Source: Limnephilus marmoratus (lineage: Eukaryota > Arthropoda > Insecta > Trichoptera > Limnephilidae). From it: a stretch of 64,000 bases of DNA. The first letter of the stretch is position 1, and every line of letters begins with the position of its first letter. Below the pieces are notes generated by a model. The model was not told the DNA's origin. It did no database searches and saw only the letters and a program-made list of their open reading frames with translations. Made by a program: the position numbers and the translations under genes. Positions 30,879 to 42,739 of the stretch are shown here, piece by piece. The DNA lies in the NCBI GenBank assembly GCA_917880885.1, contig OU862919.1:48149058-48213057 (forward strand). Direction: 5' to 3'.

Positions 30879-31399
30879 TGTATCCATTCTGAAACAAACG
30901 AAGCAATAGGCTTTTGGATCATTTTATATGCGAATTACTTTGATGCAACAAACGCAAAATCCTTCCATTGCACGAAATATTGGCTAGTGTTCATTTACTT
31001 GGTCTAAGTATGTAGACAGTATCCAATTTTCTAATCCAGCTCTTCTTCGAGTCCCGTTTTCTTTGCCTTACAACATTCGGCCAACGGGAATGCCATAGAA
31101 TCTATGGCATAGATCATAGATCATAGATCACTGGCTTTCGAGCGCAGAGTCGCTAACTGTCACATAAAAAATTTATAAATCCCGCCTATATTTAGATGTG
31201 CCACCAAGACTGCAATCATGCACTGGAAGAAGATAAGATAAAAATATTAATTTACTACGGTTTCGAGCTCAACCCTTCGTTGATGTTTTTCGTTCATCGG
31301 TATTTTTTATCACATTGAAAAAAAATCTTAACGTGATAAATATTGTACAAAAGTCGTCAAATGTATTAAAACGTTGCTTTATTATTTATAAATATAAAA

Positions 31400-32037
31400 C
31401 ATTATTTTTATTGAGAGATTAGAGATGTCAGGAGTTCCACTAAAGAACACCAAAGAGTTTGTATACCTCGGGAGCAAAATAGCATGGGACGGTCGGTCTA
31501 AGAGCGAGGTCGACAGCCGTATACACCAGGCTAGGCTTGCATTCAATATTATAAGGTCGAAAATAATAGAATCGAATAATATATACCTAAAACTGAGAAT
31601 ACTCCTCATCAAGACCTATGTATGGAGTATCTTGATGTACGGCTGCGAAACATGGTGCCTATCCAAAAGAGATAAACGAAGACTAGAGGCTTTTGAGATG
31701 GGCTCCTACAGAAGACTTTTAGGAATTTCCTGGAGAGACCACATTACAAATGAGGAGGTTCTCTAAAGAATCGAAGGAGGGAGGCACCTGCTCAGGACTT
31801 TGTCCGAAAGGCGTGCAAGATGGATCGGCCATGTAATACGACAAGAAGGCCTCTTGTGTGCCATAATGGAGGGGACAAACTCTAGGGGACGCCCACGCCG
31901 AGCGTACCTGGAGAACCTGCTGGTGGAAGTGCGCTGTTCATCATATGCAGACTTCAAAAGAGACGCACAAGACAGGGAAGAATGGAAGAGAAGAATAGAG
32001 GAAATTGCTGCAAACCAATCCCAAGATTGAAACCAGA
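31400..32037 (+). mobile_element. RTE-group LINE C-terminal fragment
   Basis: Frames 31425-31766 and 31800-32030 belong to one protein: 'NTKEFVYLGSKIAWDG', 'LMYGCETWCLSKRDKRRLE', an in-frame TAA at 31764, then 'RARWIGHVIRQEG', 'GRPRRAYLENL' and 'DREEWKRRIEEIA'. It is 5'-truncated and ends in a short (GA)n. It is a different family from 5336-9518. Confidence 0.85.
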
Positions 32038-32049
32038 GAGAGAGAGATT

Positions 32050-34980
32050 TTTATTGTTAAAATGAAGCAGTTTAAATAAATTTAATAATATGTAATATTT
32101 TGCTCATTTTATTATGATTATTCATTATATGGTTTTTACTGCTTTGTTTTTCTTCCAAGAACTGCTCTGCTGTCATTAGGTATTTAACTTAACTGTTTTA
32201 TAATGTCACCTGAAATTAGTCATCGTAATGTTTTTATGATATTTATTTCCTCAATAGTATGTCGATTTAGGAAGACGTTATAAATCTTAATAAGAAAGAA
32301 TTACAGGACAGTCTTCTAAACAAGATTTATAAAATTTTAACGGTAGTATTGGGAATTTATGTGAGTCGCACTGTTATTGGAATTTAAATAATAGATGTAC
32401 TCCCCTCCTCCTTGCTCAATATTTCTTCTGCCTCACAATATTTCCTTGAATTGTTATTATAGCTCAAATAGTTAAACTCCTGTGTGGTGTGAAATACAAA
32501 CAAATAAAATAAGATGTTTCGGGTATTCCTATGACCTACGAGACCTCTTTGTCAAAGAGGTAGATGTATTGGCTATTTGCCCGAAAGTCGTGGTTTCAAA
32601 ACCAAGCGAGCAAACGAATATTTGGGTTTTTCACGCAAAAAACCTTCCAGAGTAGTCATTAATCTCATGTGTTATAAGACCAATATTAAGAATTGAATCT
32701 TATATTGAAATAGCTTGAGCTGAGTATAGTGTTTAAATCTGTGTAGCTTTAATATCCTTTCCATACCTACTTCTTTAAAAGTTATCGATACAATCCTTTT
32801 CGATCGACCGTGCTAGGGGTTCAGATCAAGTTCCGTAATCTTTTATTTATCTTATTTATTTGATTTTAAAACACTCTTTATAAATTCATATTCGACTGTA
32901 TTAGAAATATTTATATCATTGACCAATAAAATAAGGACATTCACATTAAGGCCAAAATAAAAATATTTTTCAAATTAATAGAAAACTTTGTATTAACCAC
33001 TTAATTATTTACAAAAACCGACATGTTTCTTCAGCAAAGCTGGCTTCTTCAGGGTTTTGACAGAACTAATTTTAAAAATAGGCATACATAGGTAATAGAG
33101 AAAAATAATAGACATAAACAATAAAATTTGAAAGAAAATAATGTGTAGGAGACGAGGGGCAATATAGAACAATTAAAATTTTAAAAGGGGAATAAATTTA
33201 ATAATGGGTCATTTAAAAACAATATTTGATTATTAATAATATTTAAATTTGCATTAACACTCTTTCTAATCTCTAAAATTTCTAATTTATCCAACTAAAT
33301 GCCATTGACATTATTTTTTTTATTTTTTAATACTTTTATTTTGTATATTTTTTATCAACAATATACCAAGCGATTCTGATAAGGTGCATCTTATTAAGGG
33401 CCTTTAACCAACCAGGGGCCGAATATCCAAATTTCGTCGAAAGATGTTCTTACGATCGTACAGGGCGGTTCCAATGAGAAAGATTAATTATTCTCCATAC
33501 CAGCTTTTTAAAATTATAACTCAATATCGATTTTATTTCATTCCAAATTTGCTTTAATTTATGCCTACATCCAAAAATGCTGAAAGGCGTGATGATAAAA
33601 CTATTAAAAATATGTACATTTTGTAATTATTTTTTGACCATTAGTATTTATCATTTTTCAATAATGTCTAAGCAAAATAAGAATGCAAAAAAAAATTTAT
33701 ATATTTATTTGTAAGACGGTAAATAGATAGACAAAATAGAGAAATTTTCGTCATAAATAAGTGTTCGGATATTTTTTAAATGATTTTATTTTAACTAAAA
33801 TTAAAAATTTGAAACATGCGTATACTAAATAACGTATTGATATATAATAATGAGTGATTAAATGGTATGAAACATGTCCTGTAAAATAAGATTTTTCGTT
33901 TGAAAATTTAACAAATCTGCTAACGACCTATGTTATAACCTTATTATACTAAAAATAAACATATTTTCTCAAAATTTAAAACAAGCGTTTACTATATAAA
34001 AGAACAATCTTTCGAAATCAATTTATAACGTCTAAAATTTGATTTAAAAATTACATATTTCCGGTTTTTTCTGGGTATATATTCCAATGACGTTACATAA
34101 ATAAATAGACTCGCCATAGTCTCATAAACTCACAATATAATGTGGAAAGTAAGGAACACTCTTTTGTTTTCAGCGGTTTTCAGTATAATTTCTAATTCAA
34201 AAGTTTATTCCTGTGTGATAAAGATAAACAATCAAATAATGTGTGTGTATGAATGCAATGAATATAGGAGCGGGCGGCGTATTGCTTGTCACTTTTTGAT
34301 GGAACGTTCGCTGTCTTCTTTTCTTGAGGCCCACTAGAATAATAGGTCCGGCTGCCTGTCGGAGTTTGATATGTCGAGCTATACAATAAATACAATAAGG
34401 CAACGACAGTTTTCAAATGGTGGCGATTGCCATCAATACCTGTTAGAACTACTGATTTATGTGTTGTTTTACAGCAAGCAAACAAATAAACAGAGTGTTT
34501 AGGCTGATTAGTCTACTTTAAAACATTGAAGTTTACTTAGCAACAGAAATTTGGCTATTGCGCGTCCAGATCCTTTACTTTAGTAGGACTTGAATTTTCT
34601 CTAATGACATGTAAAACCGCGAGCGGGAAACATGAAAATTAATTGTAATATTTATAATAATCGATAATATTAAGTAATTTGCGTGTACTTACAAATGAAA
34701 TGATATTCATTCTCCTTTACTATTATTTGCCGTGTAATTGAAACATTTTCTCATCACACAGGAGGTCATTTTGACACTTTTTAAAGTGCAATTTACTTAC
34801 TGTTGACGTGTAGCAGTTTTGTACTAAAGTACTAGATATCGAGATCGGTACAATTGTCTTGTTCTTGTCTTCCCACTTTGAGATTTCTACCCCTCGTCTA
34901 ATAGTATGTAACGTCATAGATATATTCTCGAAAAGCTACAAAAAATGTTAGGTATGTGTAAAAACAATAAGAAGTATTGT
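32050..34980. other. Long AT-rich stretch without a supported gene
   Basis: Nothing here could be assigned. Short open stretches (34140-34337 plus; 34192-34485 and 34723-34917 minus) have no recognisable domain. 'gacatgtttcttcagcaaag...cttcttcagggttttgac' at 33022-33060 resembles the core of the foldback elements. Low-complexity A/T is common. Confidence 0.4.
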
Positions 34981-35029
34981 CCTTTAACACATAGGTACGG
35001 CTGAAAACAGAAAAAGGAAATGTGATGAA

Positions 35030-35162
35030 AAATCAGAGAACCCGGGCACCCCCGCTAAATCACCAAATGTAGCGAACCACTTGGGGTGACCTATGGCAGA
35101 GGTGTTGGTTATCAAATAAAGGATTCCGGAGCGGCGGTACCCATTCCCGCCTCCCAAATTTC
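35030..35162 (-). mobile_element. Hairpin SINE-family body fragment
   Basis: Reverse of 'atttgggaggcgggaatgg' through 'acctctgccataggtcac' to 'gggtgcccgggttc'. It covers the first ~130 bp of the family. No tail is attached, though a separate tail lies at 35724-35850. Confidence 0.8.
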
Positions 35163-35723
35163 TGTTATACTTATTCGATAGAATGTTATTTTTAAGAATG
35201 TTAAAAATTTTGTGAGGTTCATCGATTTCTGTGCATAATCTGTTAAAGCTGTTACAGATTCTTCTTGAAAATAGCGTGGTGGTTACGGAATATTCCAAAA
35301 AAAAAACAAAATTCAAAAATGTCAAGTAAAATTTTGAAATAAACTGTGACCAATACTTGACTGTTCCGTAATTACCCAAAGTACCTACCCACATGGCTAG
35401 ATGTTTTTACCGTGAATCCAATGACGTCAAAAGTCAGCAGTGAGATTTGTACCATTTGGTAATCTGCGGGTATTTAACAGTCGGCTCTTGCGTGTATCAG
35501 CTGGGTATTTTTAGAATACCAAACGAGTTTGTACGTAAATAGATTACAGATATTCTTATATTGTTGTGTTACAAAATGAGACCAAACTCTGACGTCACAG
35601 ATATTGCCATATTGTACCTATTATTATTATTAAGAGGCGTAGGTAGGTACTTGTAAAAATGTCGATACAACTAAAAGACAAATTAATATTTTTTTAAGAT
35701 GTGAATATATAATGAACAAGAAC

Positions 35724-35850
35724 TTTTTTTTTCTTTACATTAACTCCACACAGGAGGCCCTGAGGAAAATAACTTCCCTCAGGGCCTATGTCATCTTTGA
35801 GGATGCTGTGTAGAGGGTATTTTTAAGGAAAGGAAGTAGAGGGAGTCAGC
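35724..35850 (-). mobile_element. Hairpin SINE-family 3' tail
   Basis: Minus orientation: T-run, 'ctccacacaggaggccctga', 'aacttccctcagggcct', 'gaggatgctgtgtagaggg', then 'aaggaaaggaagtagagg'. The inner hairpin is intact. The body is replaced by unrelated sequence from about 35855. Confidence 0.78.
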
Positions 35851-35879
35851 GTGACAAGAATTTGAACATTTTTTAATTT

Positions 35880-36170
35880 TTTTTTTTTTTATATGAATAC
35901 CGCACAAGAGTCTCAACTGCTCCCGTTTGGAGCCAGTGAGACTATGGCATCCCCAATTGGGGTATGTTGTGAGGCTAAAGGTAGTGGGGAGAGGAAGGAG
36001 ATATGGAAGAGGGAGGTGGGGAAGTATCTGGCTATTCAGATCTGGTCACCAAACACGGCTAAGGCCATTTCAAGCAACGTTTCAATTCTGAATGGTGGTC
36101 TTACACCAGAGCAATACTGAGAGTATCTTCCACCCTGGAACGTGCCGCAAACTTACTATATATTATTTTT
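35880..36170. other. Unrecognised segment with a 75-codon open stretch
   Basis: A T-rich run (35874-35891) is followed by an ATG frame at 35893-36120 ('EIWKREVGKYLAIQIW', 'SNVSILNGGLTPEQ'). It has no known motif and lies between SINE pieces, so it is probably part of a non-coding repeat. Confidence 0.3.
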
Positions 36171-36174
36171 AAAT

Positions 36175-36300
36175 GGGTAACTTGTGAATAACACAAATTA
36201 ATTAAATAAAATTTATTTGCCACGCCGTGATTCGATCCCGCGACTTTCAGATTTTGAGTCAAGAGCCTCACCGCTGGTCGAGAGTTCGGCTGCAGAGGTC
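36175..36300 (-). mobile_element. tRNA-derived SINE-like head
   Basis: The minus strand has 'ctcgaccagcggtgaggctc' (A-box-like), 'gcgggatcgaatcac' (B-box-like) and then 'ggcgtggcaaataaatttta'. The spacing is tRNA-like. It adjoins the hairpin SINE body at 36310-36495, so the two may form a composite. Confidence 0.6.
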
Positions 36301-36309
36301 AAATGGTCC

Positions 36310-36495
36310 CAAACGGCCTCTCTCGATCCGGATAAGTATGCAGATAGTGGGCAGACACATCCGCCACCTAGACCAAGACAAATCTCATCCCATGAACCCG
36401 GGCACCTCTGCTAAATCGCAAAACTTAGCGAACCACTTGGGGTGACCTTTGGCAGAGGTGTTGGTTATCCAATAACTGTTCTCGGGGCGTTTCTG
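36310..36495 (-). mobile_element. Hairpin SINE-family body, alternative middle
   Basis: The reverse strand reads 'taaccaacacctctgccaa', 'ccaagtggttcgctaag', 'cccgggttcatgggatgag', then the longer middle also seen at 17880-18000. The 5' end is altered. Confidence 0.72.
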
Positions 36496-36496
36496 T

Positions 36497-37000
36497 TATA
36501 TTATTATTTATTTTATTATTATTATTGTACACCAGAATAATTCCAATTACAGTACAATTTAGTTACCCTATCAGCATTTAGGCAAGTGACTCTTCAATAA
36601 TATTTTTAAGGCATATAAAGAATAGTCACTTACATCCAAATGGTTTGCAATTCCATTTAACAGCACCACTCCCCTCGTCATGCTATGCTTTGCCAAGGCG
36701 TCTGTTCTGCCGTTCGGTACTTTAAATAAGTCATGATGTCGACTTCGGCTGTAGTGGTCTGGTACATATAAATCATAGCATCCCAAGATAAATGGGCTAT
36801 CGATGAAATTGTTCCAAATTTTGAAAGACAAAATAGCAAGACTTGCTTTCCGTCTAGTTTCTAGACTCACAGAATCAGTTTCCTCAAGTAAGTCAACATG
36901 GTGCATGAACCTTGGATAGGTTCCATGCTTTCGCATATAAACATACCTGAGGAATTTCTTCTGGATTTGCTCTAACATATCATATGTAAAGAACATCAAT
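36497..37000 (-). mobile_element. Jockey/CR1-type LINE C-terminal fragment
   Basis: A 142-aa open stretch (36571-36999) begins 'MLEQIQKKFLRYVYMRKHG', then 'DLLEETDSVSLETRRKASL' and 'FKVPNGRTDALAKHSM', ending 'LKSHLPKC'. The 3'UTR ends in ATAAT repeats (36500-36527). Same family as the nested piece at 5938-6360, and better preserved. Confidence 0.87.
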
Positions 37001-37009
37001 CAAATTTTA

Positions 37010-38335
37010 CTGTGGTTTGTATGCACCTGTTATACTCGTGTTATTCAGTTGTTCAAATAGACTTTAAATTCACATAGATATTAGGTATTTATCTTAAGTC
37101 GTGACACGTGAATGTGAAGGCATTTTACAAGAGATATTAATTTTTATGATAGCTTAATGTCCACTCATTTGCATAAAATTACAACTCGTGTCATTTTAAT
37201 ACTGTTACATATAAGACCCGCTTGCGTGCCAGATTTTGTCTTTTAATTCATAAAATTCAGCCAATTTCCATATCACAATTCTTATATAATGTATTTACCT
37301 TTGCTTTATCTATAATAGGCCACTTGCATGGATTTCATAACGACTTGGAGAAAATCGTGTGGATAGAATTTTTTACGAAGATTACGAAAATGTTAGTAAA
37401 AAATTTTTGAAATGAACAGTTTTTTTTAATAAATAAATCCATTATTTGGGCTTGTGACGTCACTACATGAAAATGTCCCGTCTCCGATGAAGTTCTATTA
37501 ATTTTGTAAAATATCTACCACACCGATTTTTTTTTTTTTATATGGCAACACTTTAATTTCAGGCGAATTTTTGAATTTGACATTTAACATTCACTAGATT
37601 TATTGTTTGTTCTCTGCGAACTTATCATTTGGTTTGACGTTTTGACAGATGTTACGAAGAGAAACCCGTACATTTATGCCTTCTGTTCCTGTTGTAGAGG
37701 TGTAATGGTAATGGTGCTGATTTTAACAAAATCAAATTTTATAATATTATTTTTATTATAATAATTTACAAGTACAAGTATATTACATTGGATTTAGTCA
37801 TATATAGACAATGAACATTATAATGATTTATGATCAATTTTAAAATATTTATGAGATGTAATATTTTTGGTATGCCTCGTTATTCTCCTGTGCCATTCGT
37901 GTGGAAAACGTTTTTTTAAAATGATTTTCGGCTATGTATTATCGTTTTTTCGCACCCATAAAATTATGTCCCGTCTTTCCGGTTTACAAAAAATGGTCTG
38001 ATTTTTCGGATTGAAATTTAAAAAAATTGCCAGGGTTTCAAAAATACGATAAAAAAAATACAGAATGTCTTAGAAGATTTGTCTAAACCGAAAAAAAATG
38101 TGATGCAAGTAGTCTATTAAACAGAACAATAATTAAATTTATGTGGAAATTACGCAGAAATTATTTTATTAAGTTTATTTGAGACCACTGGCCCAGGGTC
38201 GTAGCTCCTTCTAATAATCTTTATTGTCTATATCTTTATAGTCGCGTTTATTTTGCGTATTGATCTGTGGCCTGTAATCAATCAATTATAAACGCGTTTT
38301 AAGTTGACACAATTATGGGAGTTGGTAAAGATTGG
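37010..38335. other. Unassigned AT-rich spacer
   Basis: No supported gene. TGACGTCA lies at 37455-37462. The 62-codon plus frame at 37222-37410 shows no family. Several T-runs (37527-37539, 38051-38060) are present. Confidence 0.4.
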
Positions 38336-38344
38336 TCGATCAAT

Positions 38345-38960
38345 TCACCTACCTGGGCTACAGACTGACAGAGAACAATGAGGATCCAGCAGAAGGAGAA
38401 TCACAGCAGCCAACAAAACATACTTCTCTTTGCTGCCAGTGTTTAAGTCACGTAGTTTCCACAGAAAAACCAAAATAACCATATGTAAGACCATTGTTAA
38501 AACTGTATTGGCATATGGATGTGAGGCGCTGACACTGACGGTAAACATGGCTGAAATGCTGGATACTTTTGAAAGAAAAGTGCTGAGAAGAATATGTGGA
38601 CCCGTGAAAGAGGGTGAACAGTGGCGCATCCGGCACAATACAGAATTGTATGATATATATAAGGCCCCTAGCATCTCAGCACATATGAGACTCCTCAGGC
38701 TGAGATGAGCTGGGCATGTACAGAGAATTCCGGATACACGCGTCCCAAAAAGAATTTTGACTGGACACCCAGGTGGAAAGAGAAAAGTGGGAAGACCCTG
38801 ACTGAGGTGGGAAGACGAAGTAAAAGGGGATGCAGCACAGTTTCTCCAGGTACCAAATTGGAAGTCAGCCGCTGAGGACAGGAGGAGTTGGAGGTGACTG
38901 TTGCAGGAGGCAAAAGCTCGATATGGGCTGTAGTGCCATCGAAGAAGAAGAAGAAGGTAA
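38345..38960 (+). mobile_element. RTE-group LINE C-terminal fragment
   Basis: 'KTVLAYGCEALTLTVNMAE', 'MLDTFERKVLRRICGPVKEG', then after a TGA at 38706 'AGHVQRIPDTRVPKRILTG', 'LRWEDEVKGDAAQF' and 'VPNWKSAAEDRRSW'. The tail is 'cgaagaagaagaagaagg'. Several in-frame stops. Its 3' end recurs reversed at 21732-21850. Confidence 0.83.
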
Positions 38961-38969
38961 AGATTGGGA

Positions 38970-40290
38970 TATTGTAAAAGACCGTCTTACCCTTTGTCTT
39001 CCGATATTCTTATTGATAAGAATCTTTATCATGGCCTTGAAGGATACTGGTTGTATTCACTGCACAATCACACTTTAAAGATTCGAACTTATACTCTGAG
39101 GAAATATCAGATGGTCGCGGTCCAGATTTTTTAATTAAGTCGATATTAAATTCACTGAGAGAACACCATAGGAGGATCATTGCACGGGCTCCTATGCACT
39201 GATTGATCAATGATTTATTGTTGTAAATTCCCACACGTAGGTAAATTGGCCACACATTGTCAGATAGGGACAGATACTTGGATGAAAGGTTGGGTGTAGG
39301 AAGGGGGCATATGTTAGATGGAGATATCTATATGTAGTTGCTTCAACAAAATGATTTCAGCAATAGTGCACTACTTGCATTATTGTAACAGCAATAACAA
39401 CAATAGTACATTACACAGGAACAAAATTATCATCTAACTTTTTTATTTATACTGGGTTTTTACAAATTAATGTTATCAGTCACGTGAGAAGAATCCAGTT
39501 ATAAAAACTCAGTGAATATAATCAATACCTGCAAAGATCAATACCTACAAGATCCACGAGGAGACCGAATAAGATTACAATCTTGTCTCATGGGCGTTTT
39601 ACACGTTTTACTTTTTCATTCTGTTTCTATTTTATCTTTTAGTAAGTAATACTTACTAAGTATGGATTCGAGATGGAAAAAGGACGTGGTCTCTTTCGGT
39701 ACGTATTTTTGCACAATTTAAGATAACTAACACTGCGTCACCAATTTTGACAAAGTTCTAATTATTTTGTTTTTTTTTTAAATTACCTTTCAATGCAAAA
39801 CCATTTCTTTTGCTCATAACCAAAATAATTTTCAGACCAATCTGTGTTGTATTTTCGTAGATACTCGAAAGACAAATTTCTAACACTAAGATATTAAAAT
39901 TTCTTTTATTTTACAAGGTTCTTACGAGGTACGTTGAACCTTGTGCAATTACCACTTTGTTTTTATCTGAAAATTGAACGTTTTTACGAAGCGCAGTATA
40001 GTTCGTTACTTTAGTTAGATAGGTTTCTGACTTCGCCTTGCCATGTTCTGAGGTGTCAACGTTTGCAAAGACAAATTCTAATAATCTATTTAACTATTTC
40101 TGATTTTTTGTGAAGTATTTTATTTTAACATATTTATAGGAAAATATTTAATAGAATGTGGCCCTGGCTTGGAATTATTATGCCCTAGCTGGTTGCATAT
40201 GGTTCTATCTGCACGCTCAGGTATGTTCTAAAATGGTATTTAAATATTCTCATTTTAAATCTGTTAATTATTATTTTTAATTGTAAAACT
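38970..40290. other. Unassigned AT-rich spacer
   Basis: No recognised gene or repeat. 39405-39415 and 39365-39410 hold short ACAAT repeats. Sequence near 39540-39640 is not repetitive within the window. Confidence 0.4.
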
Positions 40291-40294
40291 AACG

Positions 40295-40480
40295 GACCGG
40301 CAATCGAGAGGACACGGGTTCAAGTCCCGTTGGCGTCATGTATCTTTTCTCGGAAGATTTTTCAATGTGGATGAGTGTTTCAGGCTGATAATTATTGCTT
40401 ATAATAATTGTTACCCTTTGTGCTATGCATAAAAAATCTTGTCTTAAAAACGTTAGTTTTACAATTAAAAATAATAATTA
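40295..40480 (+). repeat. tRNA-like unit, 5'-shortened copy
   Basis: It begins at 'gaccggcaatcgagagg', that is in the anticodon arm, then 'acacgggttcaagtcccgtt' and the common 3' part to 'aatcttgtcttaaaa'. The left end falls almost exactly where the 12-kb copy is inverted. Near-identical to 40706-40823 over the shared part. Confidence 0.82.
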
Positions 40481-40620
40481 ATATTTGACAAGTTTAAGTA
40501 TTTCCCCAATAAAATGAAGACATAATTTGTCTCGACGCCACCTAGCGAGGGATTTAACACTTACAATGTTTCTCTCGCAAAAATAAAGTTGGTTGTTTTC
40601 AGGTGGAAAAAATATAATAA

Positions 40621-40823
40621 GCAGTAATTGTTGAATGAAACACTAGCATATATTGAATCATTTGGCGGGTACGAGATAAGCCGCCATAGCTCAGTGGTCA
40701 AGAGCAATCGACCGGCAATCGAGAGGACACGGGTTCAAGTCCCGTTGGCGTCATGTATCTTTTCTCGGAAGATTTTTCAATGTGGATGAGTGTTTCAGGC
40801 TGATAATTATTGCTTATAATAAT
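40621..40823 (+). mobile_element. TIR-like-bounded unit carrying a tRNA-like cloverleaf
   Basis: The left end 'gcagtaattgttgaatgaaa...cactag' and right end 'gtgtttcaggctgataattattgc' are imperfect inverted repeats. Between them lies a complete tRNA-like sequence (40680-40753). The upstream 60 bp are conserved in the 12-kb copy, so the repeat is larger than a plain tRNA-headed SINE. No poly(A) tail. It may be a MITE that captured a tRNA gene, or a tRNA-type SINE with flanks. Confidence 0.6.
40680..40753 (+). tRNA. tRNA-like sequence, loop anticodon GGC (probably not a working tRNA gene)
   Basis: Acceptor 'gccgcca' pairs 6 of 7 with 'tggcgtc', discriminator A. D-stem gctc/gagc is perfect, anticodon stem 4 of 5 around loop 'ccggcaa', and T-stem acggg/cccgt is perfect with loop 'ttcaagt'. 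A-box 'tagctcagtgg' and B-box 'ggttcaagtcc' are present. Against function: U33 is C, GGC is not a normal eukaryotic tRNA-Ala anticodon, the G3-U70 alanine mark is absent, and the sequence is repeated in a mobile-looking unit. Confidence 0.5.
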
Positions 40824-40876
40824 TGTTAAATCTGTTACTTAAACTATAATATTTTCCACAAGATTCAACCTGAAAA

Positions 40877-41117
40877 TCAGCCGAGCGATTCTCTATCTTT
40901 TGTGAGATCGAGATAGATCTCGGACGAAATCTCCTGTCAGATTTGTGTGATTTTCTTTGGCTGTTATTTGCTTTTTCTATGGGTCGATATTAGAATTTCA
41001 GCTGTGAGCTGTCACGTATTTTGGTTTAGGTAGTTTTAAACACGACCTAAACTAAAAACGACAGGAAATCTCGCTCGAGATCTATCTCGATCTGACAAAA
41101 GATAATAGAGAATCGCT
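40877..41117. mobile_element. Foldback MITE 'gccgagcgattctc'
   Basis: The left arm 'gccgagcgattctctatctt...gatagatctcg' is inverted against 'cgagatctatctcgatctga...gagaatcgctcggc', with an inner pair 'ctcctgtc'/'gacaggaaat'. It is about 240 bp, non-coding. The target duplication could not be fixed. Confidence 0.8.
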
Positions 41118-41295
41118 CGGCAGGAATAAATTATGAGAAATCGTTTTCGCAAACTTTGACGCCACATACCTATATCAGAACAAAGTGTGAAGTTAGAATG
41201 CTGTCTAACCAAAGCGACAATTATTATTTGACATCTATCGTTGGTCATTGTTTTACGTAACTATATTATGTGGAAAAATTGCTTAGATAAAATTA

Positions 41296-41748
41296 TTCAA
41301 AAAATTTTAACAAAACAAAAAAACGACTTCAAAAAATGCACTAAAAAGAAAAAAATAAATTCGTATTCTTCTACAACTTAATAATCAACTTACTTTTTCT
41401 ACTCATCAATATGAAGGTACGATTGTTATTTTTGGAGTCGGTGTCAGCCAAGGTAGATTTGAAGCTATGTACATACATAGTTATAGGTGAGATGTGCTTG
41501 TGTCGCACTCGCGACTTGACGAGGTGAGAGGCGGGAGCGGGCCGCGGCGGGAGGGGAGCTGTCAAGTGAACACGCCGGGCCGGGTACCTTGGCTGACACC
41601 AACTCCAAAAATAACAATCGTACCTACATATTGATGAGTAGAAAAAGTAAGTTGATTATTAAGTTGTAGAAGAATACGAAATTATTTTTTTTACTTTTTA
41701 GTGCATTTTTTGAAGTCGTTTTTTTGTTTTGTTAAATTTTTTGTTTAT
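41296..41748. mobile_element. Long foldback with ~160-bp arms
   Basis: Left arm 41296-41455 ('caaaaaaacgacttcaaaaa', 'cttactttttctactcatca', 'tggagtcggtgtcagccaag') is the near-exact reverse complement of 41582-41748. The centre is a GC-rich block ('ggagcgggccgcggcggg'). The arms differ at a few sites. Probably non-autonomous; part of the larger unit ending at 42192. Confidence 0.88.
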
Positions 41749-42195
41749 TTTTTGATTTTTAGTGAATCTGAAGTACACTAACTAATTCGATTAAGATTCG
41801 GCCGAGTATCGTAAATTTGCTCTTAAGATTTGGAGAGTTCCGTTATTTTGTCATGAATCCATAATCAGAACCCAATCAAATTCTCATAAAACTATCCTTG
41901 AAGTACATCCTTTCCAATAAAAAAAGAATCATCGAAATCGGTTGGCGTGTTATTGAGTTATTCGTCCATTTGTCGCGCACATACTTGATGCAAATTTAAG
42001 ACTTATATGATTTTCTCACGGATGCCATTGTCAGAACTGGACCATTAAAACGGGACCACACGGGAAGCACCAGCTTTCAAATAAAAAAAGAATCATCAAT
42101 ATCGGTTCACCCAGTCGACAGTTCTGAGGTAACAAACATTAAAAAAATACAGTCGAATTGAGAACCTCCTCCTTTTCGAAGTCGTTTAAAAAAAT
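41749..42195. repeat. Tail of the same dispersed unit
   Basis: It contains two related blocks, 'aaaaaaagaatcatcgaaat' and 'aaaaaaagaatcatcaatat', and ends 'tttcgaagtcgttt', which mirrors 'aaacgacttcaaa' at 41312. So the outer element may span 41312-42193. No ORF. Confidence 0.55.
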
Positions 42196-42199
42196 ATTT

Positions 42200-42735
42200 T
42201 AAATACAGTTCCGTTTTTGTTGGTTACTGATTGTGAACGTGTATTATTGTTCGAAATGGTGAATATCGCGTGTATTTTTCATGATTTGTTCACGGCAACG
42301 TTTAAGACAAGTGACAGATTCTTTTACGTGATCTGAGGTTATGTTCAAGGATTTGCCATTTTTTTACGATTTGGTACAGTCCTAAAATATTATTTCCTCT
42401 CCAATGGAAACTATCTGTAAGAAATCGTAAGAATTAAAATAATGATCTTGTTAAAAGCAAAGATTTTTCGTACGGGTCCAGATATAATTTCCACACGGAG
42501 ATGAGAATGAAGAAGAACATCTTTTAAAAGACTCATTAGACGTCAGAAATCCAATTCTCGACAATGATACTTAAAAATAATACAACAAAAGCAACACGCG
42601 TGTGCCTCTTGCACCTTTTAAAAGAGCATTTTCTATTCAGGTATGTAATGTGAAGGCTTCATAAAAAAATAATGAAGGTTGGGCATCCACCCCAACCCTT
42701 TGGGGTATATGCCCTCAACGTTTTATGTACTTACT
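42200..42735. other. Unassigned spacer
   Basis: No supported gene or repeat end was found. AT-rich. Confidence 0.4.
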
Positions 42736-42739
42736 GCAT

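Noticed and set aside
32540..32640. Possible extra tRNA-derived SINE ('gtggtttcaaaaccaagc')
   Set aside because: The B-box match is poor and no second copy was found.
34984..35394. 136-codon minus frame
   Set aside because: Its C-terminal part is the SINE-like body at 35030-35162 and the rest shows no known domain.
40680..40753. A working nuclear tRNA-Ala gene
   Set aside because: GGC anticodon, C at position 33, missing G3-U70 and repeated mobile-looking copies argue against function; kept only as tRNA-like.
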